From assembly GCA_023488905.1 (NCBI GenBank), contig JAMDCQ010000017.1, positions 38,778 to 102,777 of the forward strand: a stretch of DNA of 64,000 nt, written 5' to 3'. The stretch is from Candidatus Bathyarchaeota archaeon. Its GTDB lineage: Archaea > Thermoproteota > Bathyarchaeia > Bathyarchaeales > Bathycorpusculaceae. Below the pieces are notes generated by a model. That model was not told where the DNA came from and searched no databases. It saw nothing but the letters and a program-made list of their open reading frames with translations. Numbering within the stretch: the stretch's first letter is position 1; each line of letters starts with the position of its first letter. Positions 33,268 through 40,602 of this stretch are shown in pieces. The translations under genes and the position numbers were made by a program.

Positions 33268-34491
33268 TTGTCCACTGGAAAAGTAGGATATGCCTTTAAA
33301 AATAGACGGGGTGACTATATAGTGAACCGCATGGTACTAAGCTCTAAAGCTCTTACAGCAAAAGAAGTCCGAGAGATTGCTAGAGACTGGATAAATAAGA
33401 CGTTACCTGAGTTTGTAGAGATACTGTCTTTAGGACTACCTGAGATAGATGATAGGTATGATTTTTGGCGTGTTTCAATCGTTATTAAAACGCATCGAGA
33501 TAAAAGCGTTGGAGAAATCAGCGTAAACTCAGAAAAAGAAATAGTTAGTCACACTGAAATCAACCTAATAGAATCAAGAATTAAAACACAAGAAATTCCA
33601 GCAGTGAAAAAAACACGCGATAAAAAAGATATCTTCAGACCATCACCGATTCCAAACAAAATCATCTTAGGAGGTGCCGTTGAGGTATTAAGCGAGTTCC
33701 CAAGAGATTCAGCCCAATTGATGATTACTTCACCACCATATTATAATGCCAAGCCAGAATACTCTGAGTATATAGATTATCAGGAATACTTGGATTTTCT
33801 GAGGAGGGTTTTTGTTAGAGTTCACTCGGTTCTTTCAGAAGGGCGTTTTGTTATCGTAAATGTTTCTCCAGTGCTTGTAAGAAGAGTTAATAGAAGTTCT
33901 TCTAGCCATAGAATCCCCATCCCTTTTGATATCCATAAGGTTTTAGAATCAGTTGGTTTTGAGTATATTGATGATATTATTTGGGAAAAACCTGAAGGCG
34001 CTGGATGGAACATTGGAAGAGGGAGACGGTTCGCAGCCGATAGGCAACCGCTACAGTATAAGCCCGTAATAGTTACAGAGTACGTTTTGGTTTATAGGAA
34101 AAAAACCGATAAGCTGATTGATTGGAACATCCGGCAGCATTATGACCAAAAGGCAGTTGCAGAATCAAGAATAAATGGCGAATATGATGTGACAAACGTT
34201 TGGAAGATTACTCCAAGCCATAGAAAGGAACATCCAGCTACTTTTCCTGATGAATTGGTACGTAAACTAATTCGCTATTATTCTTTTAAAGGCGACCTAG
34301 TATTAGACCCGTTTGCTGGCACTGGTGTTGTGGGAAAGGTTGCGTATGAGTTGGGAAGACGCTTTCTCCTTATTGATAATGACCCCCGCTATTATCAGCT
34401 TATGAAAAGCGAGTTTCAAATCATTGCATCAAATAACAGGGTAGATTTTGATACGCATGAATCATCAAAGGTGAATAACAATGACAACTGA
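33268..34491 (+). CDS. DNA methyltransferase, N4-cytosine/N6-adenine beta class
   Basis: The 407-residue protein begins at a TTG. Residues 1-115 form an extra domain of unknown role. The catalytic motif IV is TSPPYYNA (about residue 153) and the SAM motif DPFAGTGVVGKVAYELGR (about residue 350) lies C-terminal to it, the beta-class order of type II methyltransferases. TSPPY favours N4-cytosine methylation. An ATG at 33218 opens MSKLEK in a frame that would join this one if a single A were restored near 33231-33234, giving MSKLEKENNDAYKK. The endonuclease gene overlaps its end by 11 bases. It is visibly A+T-richer than flanking genes, suggesting transfer. Confidence 0.88.
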   Translation: MSTGKVGYAFKNRRGDYIVNRMVLSSKALTAKEVREIARDWINKTLPEFVEILSLGLPEIDDRYDFWRVSIVIKTHRDKSVGEISVNSEKEIVSHTEINLIESRIKTQEIPAVKKTRDKKDIFRPSPIPNKIILGGAVEVLSEFPRDSAQLMITSPPYYNAKPEYSEYIDYQEYLDFLRRVFVRVHSVLSEGRFVIVNVSPVLVRRVNRSSSSHRIPIPFDIHKVLESVGFEYIDDIIWEKPEGAGWNIGRGRRFAADRQPLQYKPVIVTEYVLVYRKKTDKLIDWNIRQHYDQKAVAESRINGEYDVTNVWKITPSHRKEHPATFPDELVRKLIRYYSFKGDLVLDPFAGTGVVGKVAYELGRRFLLIDNDPRYYQLMKSEFQIIASNNRVDFDTHESSKVNNNDN

Positions 34492-35425
34492 AATTATTGA
34501 TTATAAAGAATGGTTACGAGACAACGTCACACTAGAGAATCCGTTTTCAGCATCTTCATTGCGAGTAATGATGAAAAATCTTTTGTTAGGAAGAAATTAT
34601 CGCCTTTTAACCGAACAAAATACCCGAGAACGTTTATTTACTACCTACGCTTGGTTGCTAGACATATACGATAAAGCCCATTCAACTTATGGTAGCAATT
34701 GGCGCTCTAAGTTATTGGATGATCTTTTACAAATAGAAAACAAAACTCCTGACAAGAGAAATCTTACTTTATGGTTACTAGGGCTTACGAAAAAGACTTG
34801 CAGTAATCTAGATATTTGCCCTCAAGATTATGTAGAGTTTCTTAAAGAAACAATTCAATATTGCGATAAACTGTTTAAAGCGATTGATAAAGAAGAGCAA
34901 ATAGATGACGCATGGCTTCTTTTTATGGCGGGGCATGCAACTCTAAACATTCGAGGTTCAACGAAAAGTACAATTGGTAAAAAACTTGAGAAATCTTTTG
35001 CAAAGACCGCCCTAACATTGCTAGGGTTCGAGCATAATAAGAATTTTTGGTCGAATATTGAAAGAGATGAAGAGGTTGAACGCGAGGCTGATGCAGAAGT
35101 AGCGAGTAAAAGGGGGAGAATACGAATAGAAATGGGCTTAATTTCTAGTGGAAATCAAGAAGTCATAGAAGATAAAATTAGTCGGGTAGGACCTTTGGGT
35201 ATTGTTATTTGCGATAAGCTAGGGGCAAAAAGCCGTGTTTACACAACTGCCGAACATGGACGCGTTAAGCTTATTCAGATTCGAAATAATCAGCCCTTAG
35301 TGGAGTTATATAACTATTTGATTTCTAAAGTTGATATTAAAATGCAAGAGCCTCCGACAACTGAACAAGAAATTCAAAGAAGACTTGATGCATTACCTGA
35401 CGAGTTTTTCGTAGTACCTATTTAA
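34481..35425 (+). CDS. Type II restriction endonuclease (possibly CfrBI-like)
   Basis: The 314-residue protein is co-oriented with, and overlaps by 11 bases, the methyltransferase gene, so it is the expected cognate endonuclease. A candidate nuclease core is IRIEMGLISSGNQEVIEDKIS (about residues 206-226), which has spaced acidic residues and a lysine, as in PD-(D/E)xK enzymes. Text such as NLLLGRNYRLLTEQNTRERLF (about residues 31-51) recalls the CfrBI group, whose enzymes pair with N4-cytosine methyltransferases. That family link is from memory and unverified. The recognition site is unknown. The A+T bias matches its partner. Confidence 0.75.
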   Translation: MTTEIIDYKEWLRDNVTLENPFSASSLRVMMKNLLLGRNYRLLTEQNTRERLFTTYAWLLDIYDKAHSTYGSNWRSKLLDDLLQIENKTPDKRNLTLWLLGLTKKTCSNLDICPQDYVEFLKETIQYCDKLFKAIDKEEQIDDAWLLFMAGHATLNIRGSTKSTIGKKLEKSFAKTALTLLGFEHNKNFWSNIERDEEVEREADAEVASKRGRIRIEMGLISSGNQEVIEDKISRVGPLGIVICDKLGAKSRVYTTAEHGRVKLIQIRNNQPLVELYNYLISKVDIKMQEPPTTEQEIQRRLDALPDEFFVVPI

Positions 35426-35523
35426 CCTTCCTGCTCAAAAATTAACTGTTTCTCCAAGCCCAATTATTACTACGACATTGATCTAATATTACGGGTTCCA
35501 CGGGTTGATAGCGGAGCTCTAAT

Positions 35524-35900
35524 CTAAACACTTCTCAGCGGGGTATCACAGTTAGGAATGGTTCTGGTTCCCATGTTTGCTGTTGCGTATATGGTCAGTG
35601 CTGTTGCCCAGAATACGTCTTTGTGTGTGCCTTCTGAGTGGTGGTAGCCTATGGTGCCGTCTTTGTTTAGGCTGCATTGCTCTACGTTTAGTTCTGTGCG
35701 GGGACGCTCCCAATGTAGTGGTAGTAGAATTGTAGTTTGTCATGCGCTGTCCAAACCTTTTCTTGGGCGAACATATTTGGAGCCTAATATTCAACCTATG
35801 CAGAAAACCTATAGAGGGGGTCTATTGCGACGACATGTTTAGTGTCTATTAGTGGTTGTATGTTGGTAACGTAGGGGGGTAGGTGGTTGCGTTTTTGGGG
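35524..35900 (-). pseudogene. Phage-type terminase large subunit remnant, frameshifted and partly deleted
   Basis: On the minus strand, one frame reads PPYVTNIQPLIDTKHVVAIDP (from about 35877), ending LYRFSA and a stop. Its AIDP fits the first catalytic strand of the terminase RNase H-fold nuclease. Downstream, another frame gives TELNVEQCSLNKDGTIGYHH, then EGTHKDVFWATALTIYATA, ending at a TAG at 35524. This is the characteristic C terminus of large terminases (HxDxFWALALAxYA). The middle of the nuclease domain is missing and at least two frame changes are needed, so the gene is dead. It indicates a decayed archaeal head-tail provirus. Confidence 0.65.
35847..35874. repeat. Left copy of the direct repeat flanking VapBC
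   Basis: The 28-base core TATTAGTGGTTGTATGTTGG and following AACGTAG recurs at 36638-36665 with one mismatch, in the same orientation; similarity extends a few bases each side. Read on the minus strand, it encodes YVTNIQPLI of the terminase remnant. The two copies are 791 bases apart and bracket the toxin-antitoxin pair. Confidence 0.75.
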
Positions 35901-35970
35901 GTGTGCTGGGTTTGTGGTTGTCGGAAGTTTAATATATGGTTTTGACCACTTTTTCTACTTAGTGGTTTAA

Positions 35971-36222
35971 GTGACTGAGAGCAAATCCATCAAAGTAAGC
36001 AAAGAAACCTATGCTGAGTTAAGCGAGATAGCAGGCGAGCTGCAGCTTAAGCTGAAGCGGCCTGTATCCATAGAAGAGGCAATTAAGCAGCTTACTAAAC
36101 GACGCAAAAAAGGTGTTAAAATTTCCGATTTAGCAGGCTCTTGGAAGATGACTGACAGAGAAGCAGAGGAAATCAAAGCCTCAATCGATGAAGCGTGGAA
36201 AAAATGGAAAATCCCAGAGTAG
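35971..36222 (+). CDS. vapB: Antitoxin of a VapBC pair
   Basis: The 83-residue protein begins at GTG with SKSIKVSKETYAELSEIAGEL, a ribbon-helix-helix-like N-terminal segment typical of archaeal VapB. It then has RPVSIEEAIKQLTKRRKKG, and an acidic/tryptophan C-terminal part, DLAGSWKMTDREAEEIKASI, which is the usual PIN-binding tail. It should bind its operator and neutralise the toxin encoded immediately downstream; the genes overlap by 28 bases. A TATA-like TTTAATATATGG at 35927-35938 is placed for a short leader. The pair lies between duplicated terminase fragments. Confidence 0.87.
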   Translation: MTESKSIKVSKETYAELSEIAGELQLKLKRPVSIEEAIKQLTKRRKKGVKISDLAGSWKMTDREAEEIKASIDEAWKKWKIPE

Positions 36223-36611
36223 TCATCGACACAGACGTGTTGGTTGATTTCTTACGGGGCAACCGCGAAGCAACTTCGCTTGTCAATCGCCTCGAAGAAC
36301 GCAGATTCCTCTTAGCCACAACCGCCATCAACGAGTTCGAACTGTACTATGGCGCTCATAAATCAAAAGAACCAGAAAAAGCAATAACGCTAACAGGGCA
36401 GCTGATAAGCAAGCTTGTGGTTTTGCCGCTGACCTCAAAATCCGCTATAAAAGCAGGTCACATTTATGCTAAGCTGGAGCGGCAGGGAACCCCCATTGGG
36501 TTAAGAGACACCTTGATCGGTGCCATCGCTCAGACAAGAGACTTCGGTGTCGCGACAAAAAACCTAAGTCACTTCCAAAAGATCGATGGTTTAAGACTTG
36601 TTAGCATCTGA
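36195..36611 (+). CDS. vapC: PIN-domain toxin VapC
   Basis: The 138-residue PIN nuclease has VVIDTDVLVDFLRGN (first Asp), TTAINEFELYYGAHKS (conserved Glu), GLRDTLIGAIAQ (third acidic position) and FGVATKNLSHFQKI. The active-site set is complete. GTG at 36195 is the longest start, but the ATG at 36204 gives MENPRVVIDTD, which is the more usual length. The gene overlaps the antitoxin by at least 19 bases. It is not closely similar to the first VapC of this window (6726-7121), whose antitoxin is AbrB type, so the two systems are independent. Confidence 0.9.
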   Translation: MEKMENPRVVIDTDVLVDFLRGNREATSLVNRLEERRFLLATTAINEFELYYGAHKSKEPEKAITLTGQLISKLVVLPLTSKSAIKAGHIYAKLERQGTPIGLRDTLIGAIAQTRDFGVATKNLSHFQKIDGLRLVSI

Positions 36612-36637
36612 AAAAGGCTGCTGGTATGTTTGGATCC

Positions 36638-36665
36638 TATTAGTGGTTCTATGTTGGTAACGTAG
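36638..36665. repeat. Right copy of the direct repeat flanking VapBC
   Basis: This is the second copy of the 28-base core seen at 35847-35874 (one mismatch). Its minus strand again reads LYVTNIEPLI, then GSKHT instead of DTKHVVAIDP, so homology to the terminase fragment ends here. It starts 27 bases after the vapC stop. Confidence 0.75.
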
Positions 36666-36754
36666 AGGGGGTGGGTTGGGTTTGGCTGGAGTCAGCGTTG
36701 TGTTGGGGTGGTTGTTGTTTTTTGTAGGGGGTGGGGGTGGGGGTGGCGGTTGTG

Positions 36755-36828
36755 GGGTCGCGTGGTTTTTTGTATGTGTGAATTGTAGGTTGAATTTAGG
36801 GTTTACCCTTTATATAAGGGGGCTATAG
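36755..36828 (+). repeat. Type B dispersed repeat, degenerate copy
   Basis: The segment GGTCGCGTGGTTTTTTG ... CCTTTATATAAGGGGGCTAT keeps the TCGCGTGG block and the terminal TATATAAGGGGG box of the 94-bp units at 7965 and 57972, but the middle GATACGG block is lost. It is preceded by a G-rich run with repeated GGGGGTGG at about 36727-36750. It belongs to a 474-base gene-free gap between vapC and the GT2 gene, the rest of which holds a degenerate type A unit. Confidence 0.6.
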
Positions 36829-36844
36829 AAAAAAATCGCAACTG

Positions 36845-36972
36845 ACCTCCACCTCAAGCCGCTTCGCCAAGCCGAACTGCTTGCGGAATTGAGATGCAAC
36901 CAGCTGCAATGTACCCCCGACGCAGACGCAAAAACAGGCGTTTCTGCCAAGCCCGTTGGAAGAAGATGAAAT
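36845..36972 (+). repeat. Type A (MITE-like) repeat, degenerate copy
   Basis: The landmarks of the 54302-54488 element appear in the same order and orientation: CTGCTTGCGGAAT, TGCAACCAGCTGCAAT, GACGCAGACGC, CAGGCGTTT, GCCAAGCCCGTTGG and GATGAAATAAGAGGGGTCC. The terminal inverted repeats have decayed beyond recognition. It is therefore an old copy. Confidence 0.7.
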
Positions 36973-37085
36973 AAGAGGGGTCCACAGCAACTACCAAAAT
37001 AAAAATTGAACTACTGCGTCAAGGCTAATACGGTGCAGCTTTATCTGCGACAAACTATTTATCCCCCAGACAAAACATTAGAGCT

Positions 37086-37811
37086 ATGCCATCCTGCCCT
37101 GACACCCAAAAAGTCGATTTTGTTGTGCCATCACGCGACGAAGCCAACCCGACGCTGCTAAGGCAAATCAGGGCTATGCCGTGTTCGGGGCAAATCATTA
37201 ACACTCATGAGAAGCCGCTGAGTGTGGCGCGGAAGCATGGGGTTTTGTCGGCTTCGACGGAATGGGTTGCCATGATTGACGACGACATGCTGCTGCCGCC
37301 AGATTGGCTCCAAAAAGTCTCCGCTCACATCGAACCCGACGTGGGCGCAATAGGCACCGTTGCCGTGCACAAAAATCCGCATGCAGCCAGCTACGAACGC
37401 GTTGTCGGAACCGTCTACAACCTCTCTAAACTCGACACAAACCCACACATAAACAACATCCTCATCCGCCGCAAACTCATGGAAAACTATAACCCGCCCA
37501 AAGTGTTCTTCGGCGAAGACCAGTACTTCAAACGTTACGTGCAGAAGGTGGGTTACGGCTGGAAGGTTCTGCCGTTTCTGGGCGCAACCCATCTGGGCAC
37601 ATCAAAAGACTATGTTACGGTTGGCGTTTCGTATAGGCGGTATGGGCATTTTGGCTTCTATAGGCTTGCGCGGAGGATGGCTGCACGATTCATTTTCACG
37701 CCTTTCGCGGCGCTGTCACGGCTGAGTGCAGTGACGTTTTGGTATCTGACCAAGCTTAACGTGGAGTTCCTAGCTGGGTTTGCCAAGGAATTTGTAACCG
37801 AAAAACTCTAG
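37086..37811 (+). CDS. GT2 family glycosyltransferase
   Basis: This 241-residue protein has a compact GT-A fold: VDFVVPSRDEANPTLLRQI, a nucleotide-binding region around ARKHGVLSASTEWVA, the DxD motif in MIDDDMLLPPDW, and GEDQYFKRYVQKVGYGW as the acceptor-side ED motif. The C-terminal 50 residues are hydrophobic and basic (FIFTPFAALSRLSAVTFW), suggesting membrane attachment. It stands apart from the main glycan island and from other sugar genes, and is followed by the mtdB-like gene after 91 bases. The sugar is not predictable. Confidence 0.8.
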   Translation: MPSCPDTQKVDFVVPSRDEANPTLLRQIRAMPCSGQIINTHEKPLSVARKHGVLSASTEWVAMIDDDMLLPPDWLQKVSAHIEPDVGAIGTVAVHKNPHAASYERVVGTVYNLSKLDTNPHINNILIRRKLMENYNPPKVFFGEDQYFKRYVQKVGYGWKVLPFLGATHLGTSKDYVTVGVSYRRYGHFGFYRLARRMAARFIFTPFAALSRLSAVTFWYLTKLNVEFLAGFAKEFVTEKL

Positions 37812-37902
37812 CGCTCTTTCAGACGTTTGAACGCTTTAGAAATCGGCTTAGACAATTCTTAAATCCCCAAACTGCATTCTCAAAAGACAAGGTGTAATTA
37901 AA

Positions 37903-38838
37903 TTGGCACAACAACCACCAACTTTCAAAACAGTTTTCGTTTTCCTAGACACAGACAAATACTGCAGCCCATTCGACTTACTCGTCGCCATAGACGCATT
38001 CCCAGACTCCATGATATTCAAGTACGAAAACGTCACAGGCGAAGACGCCCCCAAAATCGTCTACGACCTCCTCTTCCCACGCGGACCCGCAGGCGCAGCA
38101 CACACCAAAGTCTTCATCAACGGCAGCAACTTTGAAGAAGTTGAAAAAGTCGTCGCAGCCACCCAGAAAGCAATGAGCACCGCTCCATGGGGAAACAGCA
38201 TCATCGTTGACCCAAGAGGCGGATACAGCACAGCCGCAGCCGCAGTCGCCAAAACCTTCGGCGCCTCCATGGAAAGAGGCCGCGGAAGCTTAGAAGGCAA
38301 AAAAGTCACAGTCCTAGCAGGCACAGGCCCAGTCGGCCAAACCGCAGCCCGCATCTACGCCGCCGAAAAAGCCGACGTAACCATCAGCAGCCGCAGCCTA
38401 GCAAAAGGCCAAGTCGTCGCTGACAAAATTAACGCTGAATGCAGCGCCAAACGCGTCAAGGTCGTTGAAGTATCCAAACCCGAGCAGACAGCCGCAGCCG
38501 TTAAAGATGCAGAAATCATCCTTGCAGCAGGCGCAGGCGGAATCCAGTTGCTTACCGCAGCCGACTTAGCAGCAGCACCCAAATGCAAAATCGTCGGAGA
38601 CATCAACGCGATTAAGCCTTTGGGCGTGGAAGGCCTCGGTCCAAACGACGACAAAGAAATGAAACCAGGCGTTTGGGGCATCGGCGCATTAGCCATCGGC
38701 AAACTCAAAATCAAAACCGAAGTGGAAATGATTAAACGCGCCACCGCTGAGCCACAGGGACTCTTCGACTACGCAATCGCCTACACCATCGCCAAAGACC
38801 AGATTCTAAAGAAACTCGCCAAAGCAGCTGCAAAATAG
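37903..38838 (+). CDS. mtdB: NAD(P)-dependent methylene-tetrahydromethanopterin dehydrogenase (MtdA/MtdB family)
   Basis: The 311-residue protein has an N-terminal pterin-binding domain with FVFLDTDKYCSPFDLLVAI and NSIIVDPRGGYSTAAAAVAK. A Rossmann domain follows, with VTVLAGTGPVGQTAARIYA (about residues 134-152) binding the pyridine nucleotide, SSRSLAKGQ after the second strand, and GDINAIKPLGVEG near residue 230. MtdA/B oxidises methylene-H4MPT to methenyl-H4MPT. In Bathyarchaeia such a gene would serve the methyl branch of the Wood-Ljungdahl pathway, where methanogens use an F420 enzyme. The start is TTG at 37903 after AAGGTG. It is monocistronic, with a T-rich end. Confidence 0.85.
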   Translation: MAQQPPTFKTVFVFLDTDKYCSPFDLLVAIDAFPDSMIFKYENVTGEDAPKIVYDLLFPRGPAGAAHTKVFINGSNFEEVEKVVAATQKAMSTAPWGNSIIVDPRGGYSTAAAAVAKTFGASMERGRGSLEGKKVTVLAGTGPVGQTAARIYAAEKADVTISSRSLAKGQVVADKINAECSAKRVKVVEVSKPEQTAAAVKDAEIILAAGAGGIQLLTAADLAAAPKCKIVGDINAIKPLGVEGLGPNDDKEMKPGVWGIGALAIGKLKIKTEVEMIKRATAEPQGLFDYAIAYTIAKDQILKKLAKAAAK

Positions 38839-38844
38839 AGCAAC

Positions 38845-38898
38845 CTCCCTTCCTCTTTATCTTTTGTCAACATTTTTAGGCTTTTTTAGTTTTTTCAA
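38845..38898 (+). terminator. T-rich terminator after the mtdB-like gene
   Basis: After the stop the coding strand carries successive T runs (cctctttatcttttg, acatttttagg, cttttttagttttttc), an archaeal oligo-T terminator pattern. The mscS promoter TTAAATAAAC follows at about 38905. Confidence 0.55.
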
Positions 38899-38937
38899 GA
38901 AACTTAAATAAACAGCCGTTAACATGAAAAACACACA

Positions 38938-39999
38938 ATGGCTTCCCTTCCTGAAATAATTCAGCAAATATTGCACACCAGTCAAATAGACAGCGAAATC
39001 TTAGCGTCGCTTTTGATTTTTGCCGTCGTAGGATTTGTGGGGTGGGGGGTTTATGGGCTCTTTAGCAAGCATTTCATTAAATTAACAGAGAAAACTGAAA
39101 CCAAACTCGACGACGCCATACTTTCGGGGGTAAAAATTGTCATCGTTATTATGATTGTGATCTTGGGGATTGAATATGCTCTTTCACCGCTCTCAGTTCT
39201 AGAACCATACAATGCCATATTGAGTGGAGTTTTTACTGTTCTACAAATCTTTCTAGGCGCTTACGCCGCCACCAGAGTGTCAAGTATACTCATCGATTGG
39301 TACACTGAAAAGAAGGACGCAGATGGAAAAAACAGCCACCATTTAATGTTTATACTCAAAAAAGTAATCCAGCTAGTCGTCTACATCTTCGCGTTCTTAA
39401 TTATCCTCTATGTCTTCAAAGTTGACCTCACTGGGGCTGTTGTTGGTTTAGGAGTCGGAGGCATCGCCGTCGCCTTCGCCTTGCAGAGCACACTTAGCGA
39501 CTTCTTTAGCGCCTTCTCAATATACTTTGATCGACCCTTCGAAATCGACGACTTCATCGTTGTCGGCGAATACAGCGGCACAGTCAAAAGCATCGGGGTA
39601 AAATCAACCCGCATCAAGCTTCTGCAGGGCGAAGAACTCATAATCTCCAACAAAGAACTCACCTCTGCGAGCGTTCGCAACTTTAGAAGACTGGAAAAAA
39701 GACGCATAGCCTTCACGATCGGCGTCGCTTACGATACCCCGCTGGAGAAACTCAAAAAGATTCCACCTATAATAACCGACATAATCAAGAGCGTCGATAC
39801 TGCGCAGTTTGACCGTATTCACTTCACAGAATACGGCGATTACAGTCTAAAATTTGCAATCGTATACTACGTGAACTCTCCAGTTTATACCGTTTACCTA
39901 GACACTCAACAGAAAATCAATTTCGCCATAAAAGATGTCTTTGAGCGCGAAGGTATCGAGATAGCGTTCCCAACAAGCACAGTCTACCTAAAAAAATAG
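38938..39999 (+). CDS. mscS: Small-conductance mechanosensitive channel, MscS family
   Basis: The 353-residue protein has an extra N-terminal helix pair, then the MscS core. A pore-lining helix of the TM3 kind, GAVVGLGVGGIAVAFALQ (about residues 167-185) with its glycine/alanine packing, is followed by LSDFFSAFSIYFDRPFEIDD and the beta domain VGEYSGTVKSIGVKSTRIK. The channel opens on membrane tension and releases solutes during hypo-osmotic shock. It is monocistronic and convergent with the universal stress gene. The C terminus, TSTVYLKK, is the usual end of the alpha/beta vestibule domain. Confidence 0.92.
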   Translation: MASLPEIIQQILHTSQIDSEILASLLIFAVVGFVGWGVYGLFSKHFIKLTEKTETKLDDAILSGVKIVIVIMIVILGIEYALSPLSVLEPYNAILSGVFTVLQIFLGAYAATRVSSILIDWYTEKKDADGKNSHHLMFILKKVIQLVVYIFAFLIILYVFKVDLTGAVVGLGVGGIAVAFALQSTLSDFFSAFSIYFDRPFEIDDFIVVGEYSGTVKSIGVKSTRIKLLQGEELIISNKELTSASVRNFRRLEKRRIAFTIGVAYDTPLEKLKKIPPIITDIIKSVDTAQFDRIHFTEYGDYSLKFAIVYYVNSPVYTVYLDTQQKINFAIKDVFEREGIEIAFPTSTVYLKK

Positions 40000-40065
40000 T
40001 CTATAGCTGGGAACCCTGCTTCTGTATCTATTTAAAAAACAACTTGCGGGGCAGTGAAAAGCCAG

Positions 40066-40482
40066 TTATCGGGTAATCAACACGGGACATGGCGCGTTCT
40101 TGATGACACCTTGACTTACGCTGCCAACGATGAGACCGGCAAGTTTACTTACTCCCCTTGCGCCCATTACGATTAAACCGAAATTTCCTTGCTTAGCTGT
40201 TTTAACTATCTGATCAACTGGGTCTCCTTGAACTAGCAGGGTCCCTGTTTTAACCCCTTCTTCTTTGGCCAGTTTCAACCGATCAGATAGTACAGTTCTA
40301 CCGGTGTCGTGAAGCATGTCATAGAAATGTTGCTTGGAAGACACCACAACTGATGAACCAGTGGGGGTTACATGGATAAGTGTGATTGCACCGCCCGTCA
40401 GTTTTGCCACATTAATCGCTTCACATAGAGCACGAATAGAATACTCCGAACCGTCAATAGGCACCAAGATTTTTTCATACAT
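40066..40482 (-). CDS. Universal stress protein, UspA family
   Basis: The 138-residue single-domain Usp begins YEKILVPIDGSEYSIRALCEA and ends with the nucleotide-binding motif IVMGARGVSKLAGLIVGSVSQGVI followed by CPVLIT (G-x2-G-x9-G-S/T form). The ATP-binding form is therefore likely. Its exact role is unknown; Usp proteins often accompany transporters, and here it sits divergent from a Na+/Ca2+ exchanger and convergent with a mechanosensitive channel, an arrangement that hints at membrane-stress physiology without proving it. Confidence 0.92.
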   Translation of the reverse strand: MYEKILVPIDGSEYSIRALCEAINVAKLTGGAITLIHVTPTGSSVVVSSKQHFYDMLHDTGRTVLSDRLKLAKEEGVKTGTLLVQGDPVDQIVKTAKQGNFGLIVMGARGVSKLAGLIVGSVSQGVIKNAPCPVLITR

Positions 40483-40602
40483 AACAAAATATCCTATCCA
40501 ATTACCGTTTTTGATTAATTTATATTTTCTTGTCAGGTAACATTTAAGAGTGTAAAATCCTATTCAACCGAGAAAAAACCGATAAAAAATAGAGGGCTTC
40601 AA

